Origin: Streptomyces sp.
GTDB lineage: Bacteria; Actinomycetota; Actinomycetes; Streptomycetales; Streptomycetaceae
Length of the DNA: 64,000 bases
Assembly: GCF_019510245.1 (NCBI RefSeq)
Contig: NZ_JAEKKT010000157.1
Span: 1-64,000 of the forward strand
Reading direction: 5' to 3'
Shown here piece by piece: positions 36,395 through 45,096 of this stretch; the first letter of the stretch is position 1, and every line of letters starts with the position of its first letter. The notes under the pieces are model-generated. The model did not search any database and was not told the DNA's origin. It saw only the letters and a list, made by a program, of their open reading frames with translations. The translations under genes and the position numbers were made by a program.

Positions 36395-37204
36395 ATGGCC
36401 ATGATCCACGGCACGACACACTCCTCCGGTGCGACGGACGCCGTCTCCACGCGCTCCGTGTTCGGCGCGCCGTGCTGGGTGAGCCTGAGCAGCCGCGACC
36501 TCGACGCGACCCAGGACTTCTATGCGGCCGTGCTGGGCTGGCGGTGGCGCACGGCCCGACTCGGCGACCGTTTCCGGACCGCACTGGCGGATGGGACCCC
36601 CGTCGCGGGGATCACCGAGACGGCCACCGTGTGGCAGATGGCCGTGGCCTGGACGCCGTACTTCGCCGTGGCGGACGCCGACGAGGCGGTCGGCCGGGTC
36701 CGGGAGCGTGGCGGAACCGTGGCAGTGGGGCCGATCTCCTTCCCGCCCGGAAGGGCGGCGCTGCTCGCGGACCGCGACGGTGCCCGCTTCGGGGTATGGC
36801 AGGGGCAACTCGTCACCGAGTGGGAGGCATGGCGGCAGGCGGCGCCGACGTTCATCACCCTGCACACCCGGGACGCCTTCGACGCGACCATCTTCTACGG
36901 TGAGATCCTCGACTGGGCCTCGGACCTGCCCGGCTGCTGCGAGGTCGAGTACGCGGCGGGCGAAGTGCTGCTGCGCAGCCGAGGCGACATCGTGGCCCGC
37001 ATCGAGTCGGGCTCGGTGGAGGCACCGCCCGACCCTTCTGTGCGGCCGCACTGGCAGGTCCACTTCGCCGTGGCCGATGTGGGACCGTGCGTCCAGAGCG
37101 CGGGGAAGCATGGCGGCAGTGTCCTGCACGAAGGCGAGCACGAGGCCGTGCTGCGCGACCCCGACGGCGCCCAGTTCACGGTGACCTCGCGTCGGCGCCA
37201 CTGA
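36395..37204 (+). CDS. VOC-family (glyoxalase-fold) protein, two domains
   Basis: 269 aa with two tandem VOC modules. Module 1 (about 20-125): FGAPCWVSLSSRDLDATQDF, YAAVLGWRW and ADRDGARFGVWQ. Module 2 (about 150-265): FITLHTRDAFDATIFYGEIL, HWQVHFAVADVGPCVQSAG and LRDPDGAQFTVTS. Such proteins serve as lyases, dioxygenases or antibiotic-binding proteins; metal ligands are not clearly complete, so catalysis is uncertain. ATG 36395 is chosen at the start of conserved sequence. An isolated intact gene in a decayed neighbourhood. Confidence 0.85.
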   Translation: MAMIHGTTHSSGATDAVSTRSVFGAPCWVSLSSRDLDATQDFYAAVLGWRWRTARLGDRFRTALADGTPVAGITETATVWQMAVAWTPYFAVADADEAVGRVRERGGTVAVGPISFPPGRAALLADRDGARFGVWQGQLVTEWEAWRQAAPTFITLHTRDAFDATIFYGEILDWASDLPGCCEVEYAAGEVLLRSRGDIVARIESGSVEAPPDPSVRPHWQVHFAVADVGPCVQSAGKHGGSVLHEGEHEAVLRDPDGAQFTVTSRRRH

Positions 37205-37408
37205 CGTCCCGCCCGGGCTGCCGCGCAGCTGGCCGAGCTCGCCCAGCGGGTCTGACCGACGGCGCAGGCAGAAACGAACGGCAGGTCTCTGCCTGCTCAA
37301 AAGGCTTGGCTCGGCCCAGGGCTGTTCACGTCGGCGGGCCGGGCACCGAGGCCGTACAGGCCTCAGACTCAAAGGAGGGGCCAAGACTGCGAAAGGACCC
37401 GGTGCGCG

Positions 37409-38616
37409 ATGCCCGAGGAACCGCGGGCCGCACTGGCGCTGTTTCTGGAGCGGTCGCACACGGCGGCCCCGCTGCAGCTACCCCAGCTGGTCGATGAGGC
37501 AGCCCGCCGGCTGGGGATGGTGTCGGCGACCGTATACCTGGCGGATGTACAGGAAAATCTGCTCGTGCCCTTGCCCGGTCCGGGTGCGGGGGACAACGCA
37601 CCGGCGTTGACGGTTGAGGGGACGGTGGCCGGGTGGGCATACCGGACGATGTCACTGCGGCTGTCGCGCCAGCCGCTGGCGGTGTGGCTGCCGCTGGTCG
37701 ATGGCATCGCGCGGATCGGCGTTCTCCAGATCGTCGCCGACCAGATCACGTCTGCGATCCTCGACGGCGCCACGCAGCTAGCGGCGGTGACCGCGTTGAC
37801 TGTCGTGTCCAAGAGCGGGTTCAGCGGCCTGCTCAGCCGCGCCGCGCGCCGACGGCCTATGACCACGGCGGCGGAAATGGTGTGGGCGTTCCTGCCTCCG
37901 CGCACCCTGGGCACCGACAAGGTCACCTCCACGGCCGTGCTGGAGCCCGCCTACGACGTCGGCGGGGACGCCTCCGACCACGGCCTGGACGACGGACGCC
38001 TGCACCTGACCGTGGTCGACGCCATGGGGCACGACCTCGCGGCGGGACTGGCCTCCGCCGTCGCCCTGGCCGGCTGCCGGGCCACCCGTCGCGCAGGCGG
38101 CACCCTGACCGACATCACCGCCCGGATTGACGAAGACCTGCACCACTGGCGGCCCGGCGGCCTGCTCACCGGCGTCTTCGCGTACCTGGACCTCGACACC
38201 GGGCACCTGTCCTGGATCAACGCCGGCCACCCGCCACCGCTCCTGATCCGCGCCCACCACGTCGTCGCGGGGGCACTGGAAGCACACGGCGAGCTGCCAC
38301 TCGGCCTGGGCCCCGGCTATCAGCCCTCCCGGACCGTGCACCAGGCTCAGCTGCAACCCGGTGACCGCATCCTGATCCACACCGACGGCGTCACCGAAGC
38401 CCGCTCGGCCACCGGCCGGCAGTTCGGCGAGAACCAGCTCGTCGACTTGGTCACCCGCGCCCTGGCCGCTGGCGAACCTGCCCCGAAGCCATGCGCCGCC
38501 TCATCCACGCCATCCTCGACTACCACCACGGCCAGCTACAGGACGACGCCGCCATCGTCATGGCCGAATGGCATCCCCCGGCCCAATCCGCCCACGATGA
38601 TCAACCTCAGCGTTGA
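37409..38616 (+). pseudogene. SpoIIE/PP2C-type phosphatase, C-terminal frameshift
   Basis: From ATG 37409 a GAF-like N-terminal region (LPQLVDEAARRLGMVSATVY) precedes a PPM phosphatase domain: AVLEPAYDVGGDASDHGLDD, LTVVDAMGHDLAAGLASA, YLDLDTGHLSWINAGHPPP and ILIHTDGVTEARSA. Near 38480 (CCTGCCCCGAAGCC) the frame shifts by one. The alternative frame restores AMRRLIHAILDYHHGQLQDD then AAIVMAEWHPP and ends at TGA 38614-38616, supplying the last metal-binding Asp residues. As written, the protein runs on to 38713 without them. Probably a stress-signalling phosphatase in its intact form. Confidence 0.8.
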
Positions 38617-38915
38617 CCGGTCCACGCCTACTACTCGGGGACAGGCTCCAAGCGCCACGACGCTGCTCACCCCAACCATGGGTCCCGCGTCACACGGCTG
38701 GGAGTCCCGGTAGTTGCCGAGCGGCACCCCGCCGCGTGTCACCGGACGTGCCCCCCATCTGCGGCTGGTGACAGCGTCGGCCCCCCGATGCGCTGCCGCG
38801 CGCCAGTACGCCGATGCGGGCGACGGCGGTCACCTCGCGCGCCCCAGGGGCGATGGAGCGGACAGCGGGCGCGGCGGTCGTCGCGTCCGCCCCGAGCACG
38901 CCCGCACGTCGTCGG

Positions 38916-39349
38916 CTACGCGGCTCGGGTGAGTTCGGCGCGGCCGAACAGCAGCGCGTAGCCGGAGGGGAGCCGGCGCAGGATGCGGGTGATGAGGTCG
39001 GGGCCGGCGTAGGCGGCGACGGCGGAGAAGACGGATCCGGTATCCCAGCGGGTGGTGGCCAGGGAGGCGCCGGTGCGGGCGGCGAGGTCCTTGACGAAGG
39101 CCCAGCCGCCAAGCGGCTGGGTGTCAGGGATCTGGGCGGTGAGGATGCGTGCGGCCTCAACGGGCAGGCGGGCGGCCAGGTCGACGCGTTCGTCGCCGGT
39201 CAGCTGGCGCCCGAGTCCTGAAAGGACGAGGTGGACGGCTTCCTCGGCCTTCTCCCGGGTGGGGCAGGCGCCTTCGTAGCGGACTTCTCCAGCATGTGCT
39301 CGTACGCCCTCCCGTAGGGATGCTGGATCGGTGCACTGTGGTCGGACAT
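38916..39349 (-). pseudogene. DUF2267 protein, early frameshift
   Basis: ATG 39349 begins MSDHSAPIQHPYGRAYEHML, a normal DUF2267 start, but at about 39286 (GAGAAGTCC, one G short) the frame shifts. The body VRYEGACPTREKAEEAVHLV, LGRQLTGDERVDLAARLP, WDTGSVFSAVAAYAGPDLI and LPSGYALLFGR then follows in the next frame to 38916. A single-base loss accounts for the lesion, so it may be recent or a sequencing error. Its intact paralogue lies next to it. Confidence 0.75.
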
Positions 39350-39422
39350 CACTGCGGTGGTTTTTTCTGTCACCAGGTCGTGGTGGCCGGTGTGTGGTCA
39401 CCTGGTCACCGGCGGTGGGTGG

Positions 39423-39818
39423 TCAGGTGGGCTGAGGGCGGCCGAAGAGGAGGTCGTAGCCGACAGGGAGCTGGAACAGGATCTGCCCCATCAGGTCCTT
39501 GCCTGCCGTGTCGGCGACGGTGGACAGCACGGCGCTGACGTCCCAGTTCGCGGTCTGCTCGGTGGCGCCCTCGATCCAGGCGGCCGTCGCGCGGACGAAC
39601 CGCTCAGGGGGCAGCGGTTCGGCGCTCTGCAGCGGGTTGAGCAGGATCAGGGCGAAGCCCTCCGGCAGGCGGGCCGCGAGCTGGGCGCGGACGTCGCCGA
39701 CCAGGTGTGCGCCGAGCAGGGCGAGCACCACGCGGGCCGCGCGTTCGGCTTCCTCGGGAGTGTCGTACTCGCCGCGTTCCTTCACGTGGTCGAGGAACGC
39801 TTCGCGTCGCAGAGTCAT
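39423..39818 (-). CDS. DUF2267 protein, 131 aa
   Basis: Intact small helical protein: FLDHVKERGEYDTPEEAERA, LLGAHLVGDVRAQLAARLPE, FVRATAAWIEGATEQTANWD and LFQLPVGYDLLFGRP. ATG 39818 follows a GGAGAGG site. DUF2267 proteins have no proven biochemical role but are frequently near stress genes in actinobacteria. Here two copies follow the hsp20 gene on the same strand. Confidence 0.85.
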   Translation of the reverse strand: MTLRREAFLDHVKERGEYDTPEEAERAARVVLALLGAHLVGDVRAQLAARLPEGFALILLNPLQSAEPLPPERFVRATAAWIEGATEQTANWDVSAVLSTVADTAGKDLMGQILFQLPVGYDLLFGRPQPT

Positions 39819-39921
39819 CGGGCCGCAATCCCTCTCCTTGCACGGACTGCGCATGAGGGTGCGGAGGGCGGGATGGAGGGGGGAGATCAGGTGCCCGTCC
39901 TCCGCACCGGCCCGGCCGGTG

Positions 39922-40353
39922 TCAGCCGGAGATCTCCTTGTGGCCGGAGCCGACGCCGATGGCGATCTTGCGGGGCTTGGCGCGCTCGGCGATCGGGATG
40001 CGCAGGGTGAGCACGCCCGCGTCGTAGTCGGCCTGGATGTGCTCGGTGTCCAGGGTGTCGGCGAGCACGATCTGGCGGGAGAAGACGCCGAGCGGCCGTT
40101 CCGACAGGTCCATCTGCACGTCGTCGGCCTTGGCCACCGGCCGGCGCTCGGCCTTGACGGTGAGCATGTTCCGTTCCACGTCGATGTCGATCGCGTCCGG
40201 GTCGACACCGGGGATGTCGAAGGCCACCACGTACTGGTCGCCCTCGCGGTAGGCGTCCATCGGCACCGGGGACGGCCGCGACCAGGTGCCCGGGCCCATC
40301 AGCTGCTGCGCCAGCCGGTCCAGCTCACGGAAGGGGTCGGTGCGCATCAACAT
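39922..40353 (-). CDS. Small heat-shock protein, Hsp20/alpha-crystallin family
   Basis: 143 aa from ATG 40353 (GGAGG about nine bases upstream). N-terminal arm MLMRTDPFRELDRLAQQLMG. The alpha-crystallin domain spans about 38-130: YVVAFDIPGVDPDAIDIDVE, NMLTVKAERRP and the A-x-x-x-n-G-V-L motif as ADYDAGVLTLRIPI, then KPRKIAIGVG. Holds unfolding proteins in an ATP-independent way. Divergent from the HSP18-type regulator with a perfect dyad between, and followed by the DUF2267 genes. Confidence 0.92.
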   Translation of the reverse strand: MLMRTDPFRELDRLAQQLMGPGTWSRPSPVPMDAYREGDQYVVAFDIPGVDPDAIDIDVERNMLTVKAERRPVAKADDVQMDLSERPLGVFSRQIVLADTLDTEHIQADYDAGVLTLRIPIAERAKPRKIAIGVGSGHKEISG

Positions 40354-40418
40354 CGTGAAACACCTCCAGCAGGTTCGGGCAGTTGCTGGCAATGCGCTGC
40401 ACTGACACCGTTGTAACA

Positions 40419-40437
40419 TGTCATCCAATGGATGACA
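40419..40437. promoter_or_regulatory. Dyad TGTCATCC-AAT-GGATGACA, heat-shock operator
   Basis: Perfect 8-bp arms with a 3-bp centre in the 127-bp divergent region between hsp20 and its neighbour. Position and symmetry fit binding by the adjacent regulator, a homodimer, to control both genes. Confidence 0.65.
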
Positions 40438-40480
40438 AACATGATGTCGTCGACGCGATGACCATCCGAGGGAGGTGCCC

Positions 40481-41131
40481 GTGACCGCGGCCGACCAGCC
40501 GTCCACGCCCCGTACGAACGCCCACAGCCCGGCGTCCTTCCTTGCCGCCGCGGCGGCTCTTGCCGCCATAGACGACGCGCTGCGCGATGCCCAACACGAG
40601 ACCCCTGACGCCGCCGGCCCCGGCCCCGAACAGGCGCTGGACTCCCTGATGCTGCTGCGGCAGGTGCGCGAGCAGCTCGCCGACTGGGAGACCGGCCTGA
40701 TCGAGACCGCCCGCGACGCGGGCGCCAGCTGGGCCGACCTCGCCGGCCCCCTCGGCGTCGCCAGCCGCCAGGCCGCCGAACGCCGCTACCTGCGCGGCCG
40801 CCCCGGCGCCGTCGGCACCACCGGCGAACAGCGCGTGACGGCCACCCGCCAGGCCAGAGCCGCCGAACGCGCCACCGCCACCTGGGCCCGTCGCCACGCA
40901 GCCGACCTGCGCCGCATCGCCGGCCAGATCACCGCGCTCGCCCACCTCGCGCCCGAAGCGCGCCCAGCCCAGGCCGCCCTGCATGCCGCTCTCGGCGCCG
41001 CCGACGCCGCCGAGCTCATTGGGCCCCTGACCGGCATGCGTCCCTACCTCGATGCCCGCCACACCGGCCTCGTCGATTCCCTGGACGCCCTCGACGACCG
41101 GCGCACGGCGACAGCCGCTGACGATGACTGA
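40481..41131 (+). CDS. HSP18-type transcriptional regulator, 216 aa
   Basis: GTG 40481 with GGGAGG just upstream; GTG 40475 would overlap that site. The product is almost entirely helical and Ala/Arg-rich: SLMLLRQVREQLADWETGLI, RDAGASWADLAGPLGVASRQ (an HTH-like segment, residues 85-110), AAERRYLRGRPG and ADLRRIAGQITALAHL. Proteins of this type next to hsp18/hsp20 genes in Streptomyces are annotated as HSP18 regulators. It is followed by htpG 129 bp downstream on the same strand. Confidence 0.75.
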   Translation: MTAADQPSTPRTNAHSPASFLAAAAALAAIDDALRDAQHETPDAAGPGPEQALDSLMLLRQVREQLADWETGLIETARDAGASWADLAGPLGVASRQAAERRYLRGRPGAVGTTGEQRVTATRQARAAERATATWARRHAADLRRIAGQITALAHLAPEARPAQAALHAALGAADAAELIGPLTGMRPYLDARHTGLVDSLDALDDRRTATAADDD

Positions 41132-41260
41132 CTCCCGGCACACGGAGTCGCATCATGCGGGTGCGGTCCGGCCCGCCCCGAACCACGCCGACGACGGGCA
41201 ACGCTCTGTCGCAGCCCGAGTCCAACTCCGTTCATGACGTTCCCACAGAAAGAGACCCCC

Positions 41261-43180
41261 ATGAGCAGCAGCGTCGAGACGCTGGAATTCCAGACCGAGA
41301 CCCGCCAGTTGCTCCGACTGGTGATTCACTCGATCTACTCGAACAAGGACATCTTCCTGCGCGAGCTGATCTCGAACGCCTCCGACGCCCTGGACAAGCT
41401 GCGACTGGAATCGCTGACCGACTCCAGCCTCACCGAGACCGACACCACCGACCTGCACATCTCGCTGGAGGTCGACAAGGACGCCCGCACACTGACCGTC
41501 CGTGACAACGGGATCGGGATGACCCGGGACGATCTCGTCGAGCTGATCGGCACGATCGCCAAGTCCGGCACCGCCGGCCTGCTGGAGAAGATCAAGGAGT
41601 CCAAGGACGCCGCCACCGCAGAGAGCCTGATCGGGCAGTTCGGCGTCGGCTTCTACTCGGCGTTCATGGTCGCCGACAAGGTCACCCTGCGCACCCGGCG
41701 GGCCGGCACCGACTCCGGCACCCAGTGGGAGTCCGACGGCGAGGGCACCTACGATCTCCAGAGCGTCGACGACCTGCCCGTGGGCACCTCGGTCACCCTG
41801 CACCTCAAGCCCGCCGACAGCGAGGACGGGCTCGCCGACTACCTGTCCGAATCCAAGATCCGCCAGATCGTCAAGCGGTACTCGGACTTCATCCGCTGGC
41901 CGATCCGGATGGCCACCGAGCGCGCCGGCGCCGAGGGCGAGACCACCCGCGGCATCGACACGCTCAACTCGATGAAGGCGCTGTGGGCCCGGCCGCGCAG
42001 CGAGGTGACCGAGGACGAGTACAACGAGTTCTACCAGCAGATCAGCCACGACTGGCTGCCCCCGGCCGAGACGATCCACATGCGAGCCGAAGGCACCTTC
42101 GAGTACGAGGCACTGCTGTTCATCCCCTCGCAGGCACCCTTCGACCTGTTCTCCCGCGAGACCAAGCCCGGCGTGCAGCTGTACGTCAAGCGGGTGTTCA
42201 TCATGGACGACTGCGAAGCGCTCATGCCCAACTACCTGCGCTTCGTCAAGGGTGTGGTGGACGCCCACGACCTGTCGCTGAACGTCTCCCGCGAGATCCT
42301 CCAGCACGACCGACAGATCCGCGGCGTACGCCGGCGCCTGGTCAAGAAGGTCCTCGGCGCCATCAAGGACATGCAGTCCAAGGACGCCGAGCGCTACGCG
42401 AAGGTGTGGGCGCAGTTCGGCCGGGCGCTGAAAGAAGGCCTGGTCGAGGACACGGACAACACCGAGACCCTGCTGGAGCTGGTGTCGGCCGCCTCCACGC
42501 ACGACCCGGAGAAGACCACCACGCTGCGCGAGTACGTCGAGCGCATGAAGGACGGCCAGGACACCATCTACTACCTGACCGGCGAGAGTCGCGCGATGGT
42601 GGAGAACTCCCCGCACATGGAAGCCTTCGCCGCCAAGGGGTACGAGGTTCTGATCCTCACCGACCCCGTCGACGAGGTGTGGGTGGACCGGATCCCGGCC
42701 TTCGACGGTCGCCGTCTGCAGTCCATCGCCAAGGGCCAGGTCGATCTCGACGAGTCCGCCGACGGCGACCAGGAAACCGACGCCGAGAAGGCCCGGCGTG
42801 AACAGGACTTCGCCTCCCTGCTGCCGTGGCTGACCACCACCCTGTCCGAGCAGGTCAAGCAGGTCCGCCTGTCGTCACGCCTGACGACCTCGGCGGCCTG
42901 CATCGTCGGCGACGCCCACGACGTGACGCCGACCCTGGAGAAGATGTACCGGGCGATGGGCCAGCAGATACCCCCGGTCAAGCGGATTCTGGAACTCAAC
43001 CCCGCACACCCGCTGATCACCGCCCTGCGCACAGCACACGACGCGGGCGCCGACGATCCCGCACTGGCGGAGATCGCCGAGCTGATCTACGGCAGCGCGC
43101 TGCTCGCCGAAGGGGGTGACCTGCCCGACCCGGCCCGCTTCACGCGGCTGCTCACCGACCGCCTGACCCGCACTCTGTAA
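41261..43180 (+). CDS. htpG: Molecular chaperone HtpG (Hsp90 family)
   Basis: 639 aa, full length. The N-terminal GHKL ATPase is complete: LRELISNASDALDKLR, LTVRDNGIGMTRDDLVE, IGTIAKSGT and GQFGVGFYSAFMVADK. The middle domain has FEYEALLFIPSQAPFDLF, LYVKRVFIMDD and VDAHDLSLNVSREILQ; the C-terminal dimerisation domain ends RLLTDRLTRTL. ATG 41261 is preceded by AGAAAGAG. It helps client-protein folding under stress. Clustered with hsp20 and its regulator, so probably co-induced. Confidence 0.95.
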   Translation: MSSSVETLEFQTETRQLLRLVIHSIYSNKDIFLRELISNASDALDKLRLESLTDSSLTETDTTDLHISLEVDKDARTLTVRDNGIGMTRDDLVELIGTIAKSGTAGLLEKIKESKDAATAESLIGQFGVGFYSAFMVADKVTLRTRRAGTDSGTQWESDGEGTYDLQSVDDLPVGTSVTLHLKPADSEDGLADYLSESKIRQIVKRYSDFIRWPIRMATERAGAEGETTRGIDTLNSMKALWARPRSEVTEDEYNEFYQQISHDWLPPAETIHMRAEGTFEYEALLFIPSQAPFDLFSRETKPGVQLYVKRVFIMDDCEALMPNYLRFVKGVVDAHDLSLNVSREILQHDRQIRGVRRRLVKKVLGAIKDMQSKDAERYAKVWAQFGRALKEGLVEDTDNTETLLELVSAASTHDPEKTTTLREYVERMKDGQDTIYYLTGESRAMVENSPHMEAFAAKGYEVLILTDPVDEVWVDRIPAFDGRRLQSIAKGQVDLDESADGDQETDAEKARREQDFASLLPWLTTTLSEQVKQVRLSSRLTTSAACIVGDAHDVTPTLEKMYRAMGQQIPPVKRILELNPAHPLITALRTAHDAGADDPALAEIAELIYGSALLAEGGDLPDPARFTRLLTDRLTRTL

Positions 43181-43498
43181 CCACGGGGCGGCCCGGCGCT
43201 TCGGCGGTGCCGGGCCGCACCCACCCCGACCTCGCCACCCTGGCACCGTCGCGCGCGGATCACGCCGGCGATCAAGGAGCGGGCGGTGCCCACCAACTTT
43301 CTGAGTGGACCAGGGCGGGTTGGCCAGGTCTCGGCCGGTGCAACGCCCGCGGCCTCGCGCAGCCGGCGACGTGGTGCTGGGCCTGCGCGGCCGCCTCATG
43401 ATGCACGGTGATCAGTGGTAACGCGGGGGGAGTTGGCTGGGGTTGGGCATGTCCGCATTCCCTTGCTGCTGTGGGTGTGCGGGCCGTTCCGCATGCTG
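43181..43498. other. Intergenic stretch after htpG
   Basis: Begins with GGGGCGGCCCGGCGCTTCGG and a following GCCGGGCCGC, a GC-rich inverted repeat (about 43187-43217) that can act as the htpG terminator. No gene recognised in the rest. Confidence 0.5.
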
Positions 43499-44755
43499 TT
43501 ACCGGAGTTCGACGGCGTACGAGGTGCCGGGGAACTCCCATCCGTCGGTGCCTTCGCCGATGACGGCGACGATGACGTCGTCGATGAAGAGGCCCTCGAA
43601 CTCGTCGTAGGCGAGCACACGCGCCGTTCAACGACGGCCGGGTCCGTCCCGCTGCTGTCGGGGACGTCGACGAACCGGGCGTGCAGAAGGTATACCGACC
43701 CGAGGACTCCGAAGTCCCGCTCGAAGATCGTGACGTGGACCCGGAAGGGGTCCGCCGTCGGGGCGAGCATCAGGAGGACGTCGGCGTCCAGGAGACTCAG
43801 GAGCGCGGGGTCGCTACTGTCCACCACCGCCAGGACAGGGACATGCAGAGAGCGGGCCAGCGTAGCCAGGACCTGGGAGGCAGCCGAAAGACGGTCGCCG
43901 GACAGCGTCAGCCGGGCACCGTGGGCAGCCTGGAGCCGGTCCACGACCACGAGGGCCAGGTCCTCCGTGTACGGGACTGTCTCCACGATCGCCTCGGCCG
44001 TCAGGTCACTGCCGTCGTCGATCGACAGCGGCACCTGCCCCAACTGCTGAGCGAACTCCTGCTCGGAGGCAGTGAGTCGGCCCTGCCTCAGCCGCGGGTA
44101 GTCGCCGTTCGTCTCGGCCGACAAGATCCGCCGGAAGATGTCGTCCCGGTCCGGCCCCGACCCCGCATACAGGACTCGGCGGCCGTCCCCCAGCGCGGTC
44201 TTTCGCGCGGCGGCCAGTCCCAGAAGGCTGCCGCCGACACTGGGCGGGGCCGCCACCAGCGTCAGCCGGCCCGCCTGGAGACGGCCCACCGCGCTGTCCA
44301 GGGCGGGCAGCCCGAAGGCGGGGCCGGCCGCCGGGGCGGAGGTGAGGGCGGGGCTGATGGCGTCGCCGAGCGTGGCGAGCCGGCGTGGCGAGCCGGCGTG
44401 GCGTGCCAACGGGATCCCAAGTGCTCACTGCGTCTCCTGTGTCCGCCGCGCCCGCGGCCGCAGGCGGATCGGATGGGGGCAGGGGGCCGGCCGGCAGCAC
44501 GGCGACCGGCGTGGTGTTCCGCAGGAGCACCTGTGGCTGGCCCAGGGCCTCCCGGACGACGAGGTCGCCGAACTCCTTCTGAGCCGTGCTGAGAACGTAG
44601 GACGGAAGACCTTCCGTCTGCCGGGCCGCCGGCAGCCGGTCGACCGGCGCCAACTCCACCGTCACCAGGGCGCCAGCATGAGCTTCTGGACCAGGGTGAT
44701 ATGCCCGTCCTCCTCCACGCGCTTCACGAGTGCGTAGAGCTGACTGCGGGCAGCC
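43499..44755 (-). pseudogene. Phd-like plus DnaB/RecA-like ATPase protein, frameshifted
   Basis: The main part is a RecA-fold domain like DnaB C-terminal proteins: LPALDSAVGRLQAGRLTLVA, PPSVGGSLLGLAAA (degenerate Walker A), LALVVVDRLQAAHG (Walker B) and ADVLLMLAPTADPFRVHVTI. Upstream are two Phd/YefM-like stretches: ATAARSQLYALVKRVEEDGH (near 44730) and YVLSTAQKEFGDLVVREALG ending VLLRNTTPVAVLPA (near 44560). Frames change near 44680, at a 13-bp tandem duplication (44372-44397) and near 43640. Removing one duplicated copy rejoins the frame exactly. The natural end would be TAA 43499-43501. Function unknown. Confidence 0.6.
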
Positions 44756-44756
44756 G

Positions 44757-44936
44757 TCGCGTTCAGGGGCGCTCGGTCGTCTTCGAACGCGCGGAGTCCC
44801 TCGGCTCCTTCGCCCGCTTCTACTGCAGCCTCCCGGAGCACCTGCGCGAACTGACCCTGCTGATGGCCGCCCGCAACTGGGACGCCCAGTACTCCTGGAA
44901 CGCCCGAAACCTTCGCGTACAGCGGGCGGTCGGGTA
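44757..44936 (+). pseudogene. Carboxymuconolactone decarboxylase-family fragment
   Basis: RSVVFERAESLGSFARFYCS then LPEHLRELTLLMAARNWDAQ and YSWNA resembles the central helices of the carboxymuconolactone decarboxylase/AhpD fold (L-x-x-R-L-x-E-L-x-I-L, W-x-x-x-Y-E-W). No start, active-site cysteine pair or C-terminus is present. It overlaps the end of the opposite-strand Phd-like region. Confidence 0.5.
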
Positions 44937-45096
44937 CGGCGAGGGGCCACGCGGACCGCGGGCCGCCCGGCCTACCGCCGGATCGCGGGAATCGGGTTCT
45001 TCGCGAGCCGCCGAGGAGGGGTCCGCATGACCGGCGGCATCAATGGCGTCCTCGGATGATGTAGCCGAAGGCCGGCCGCGTTCGGTGAGCACGTCG

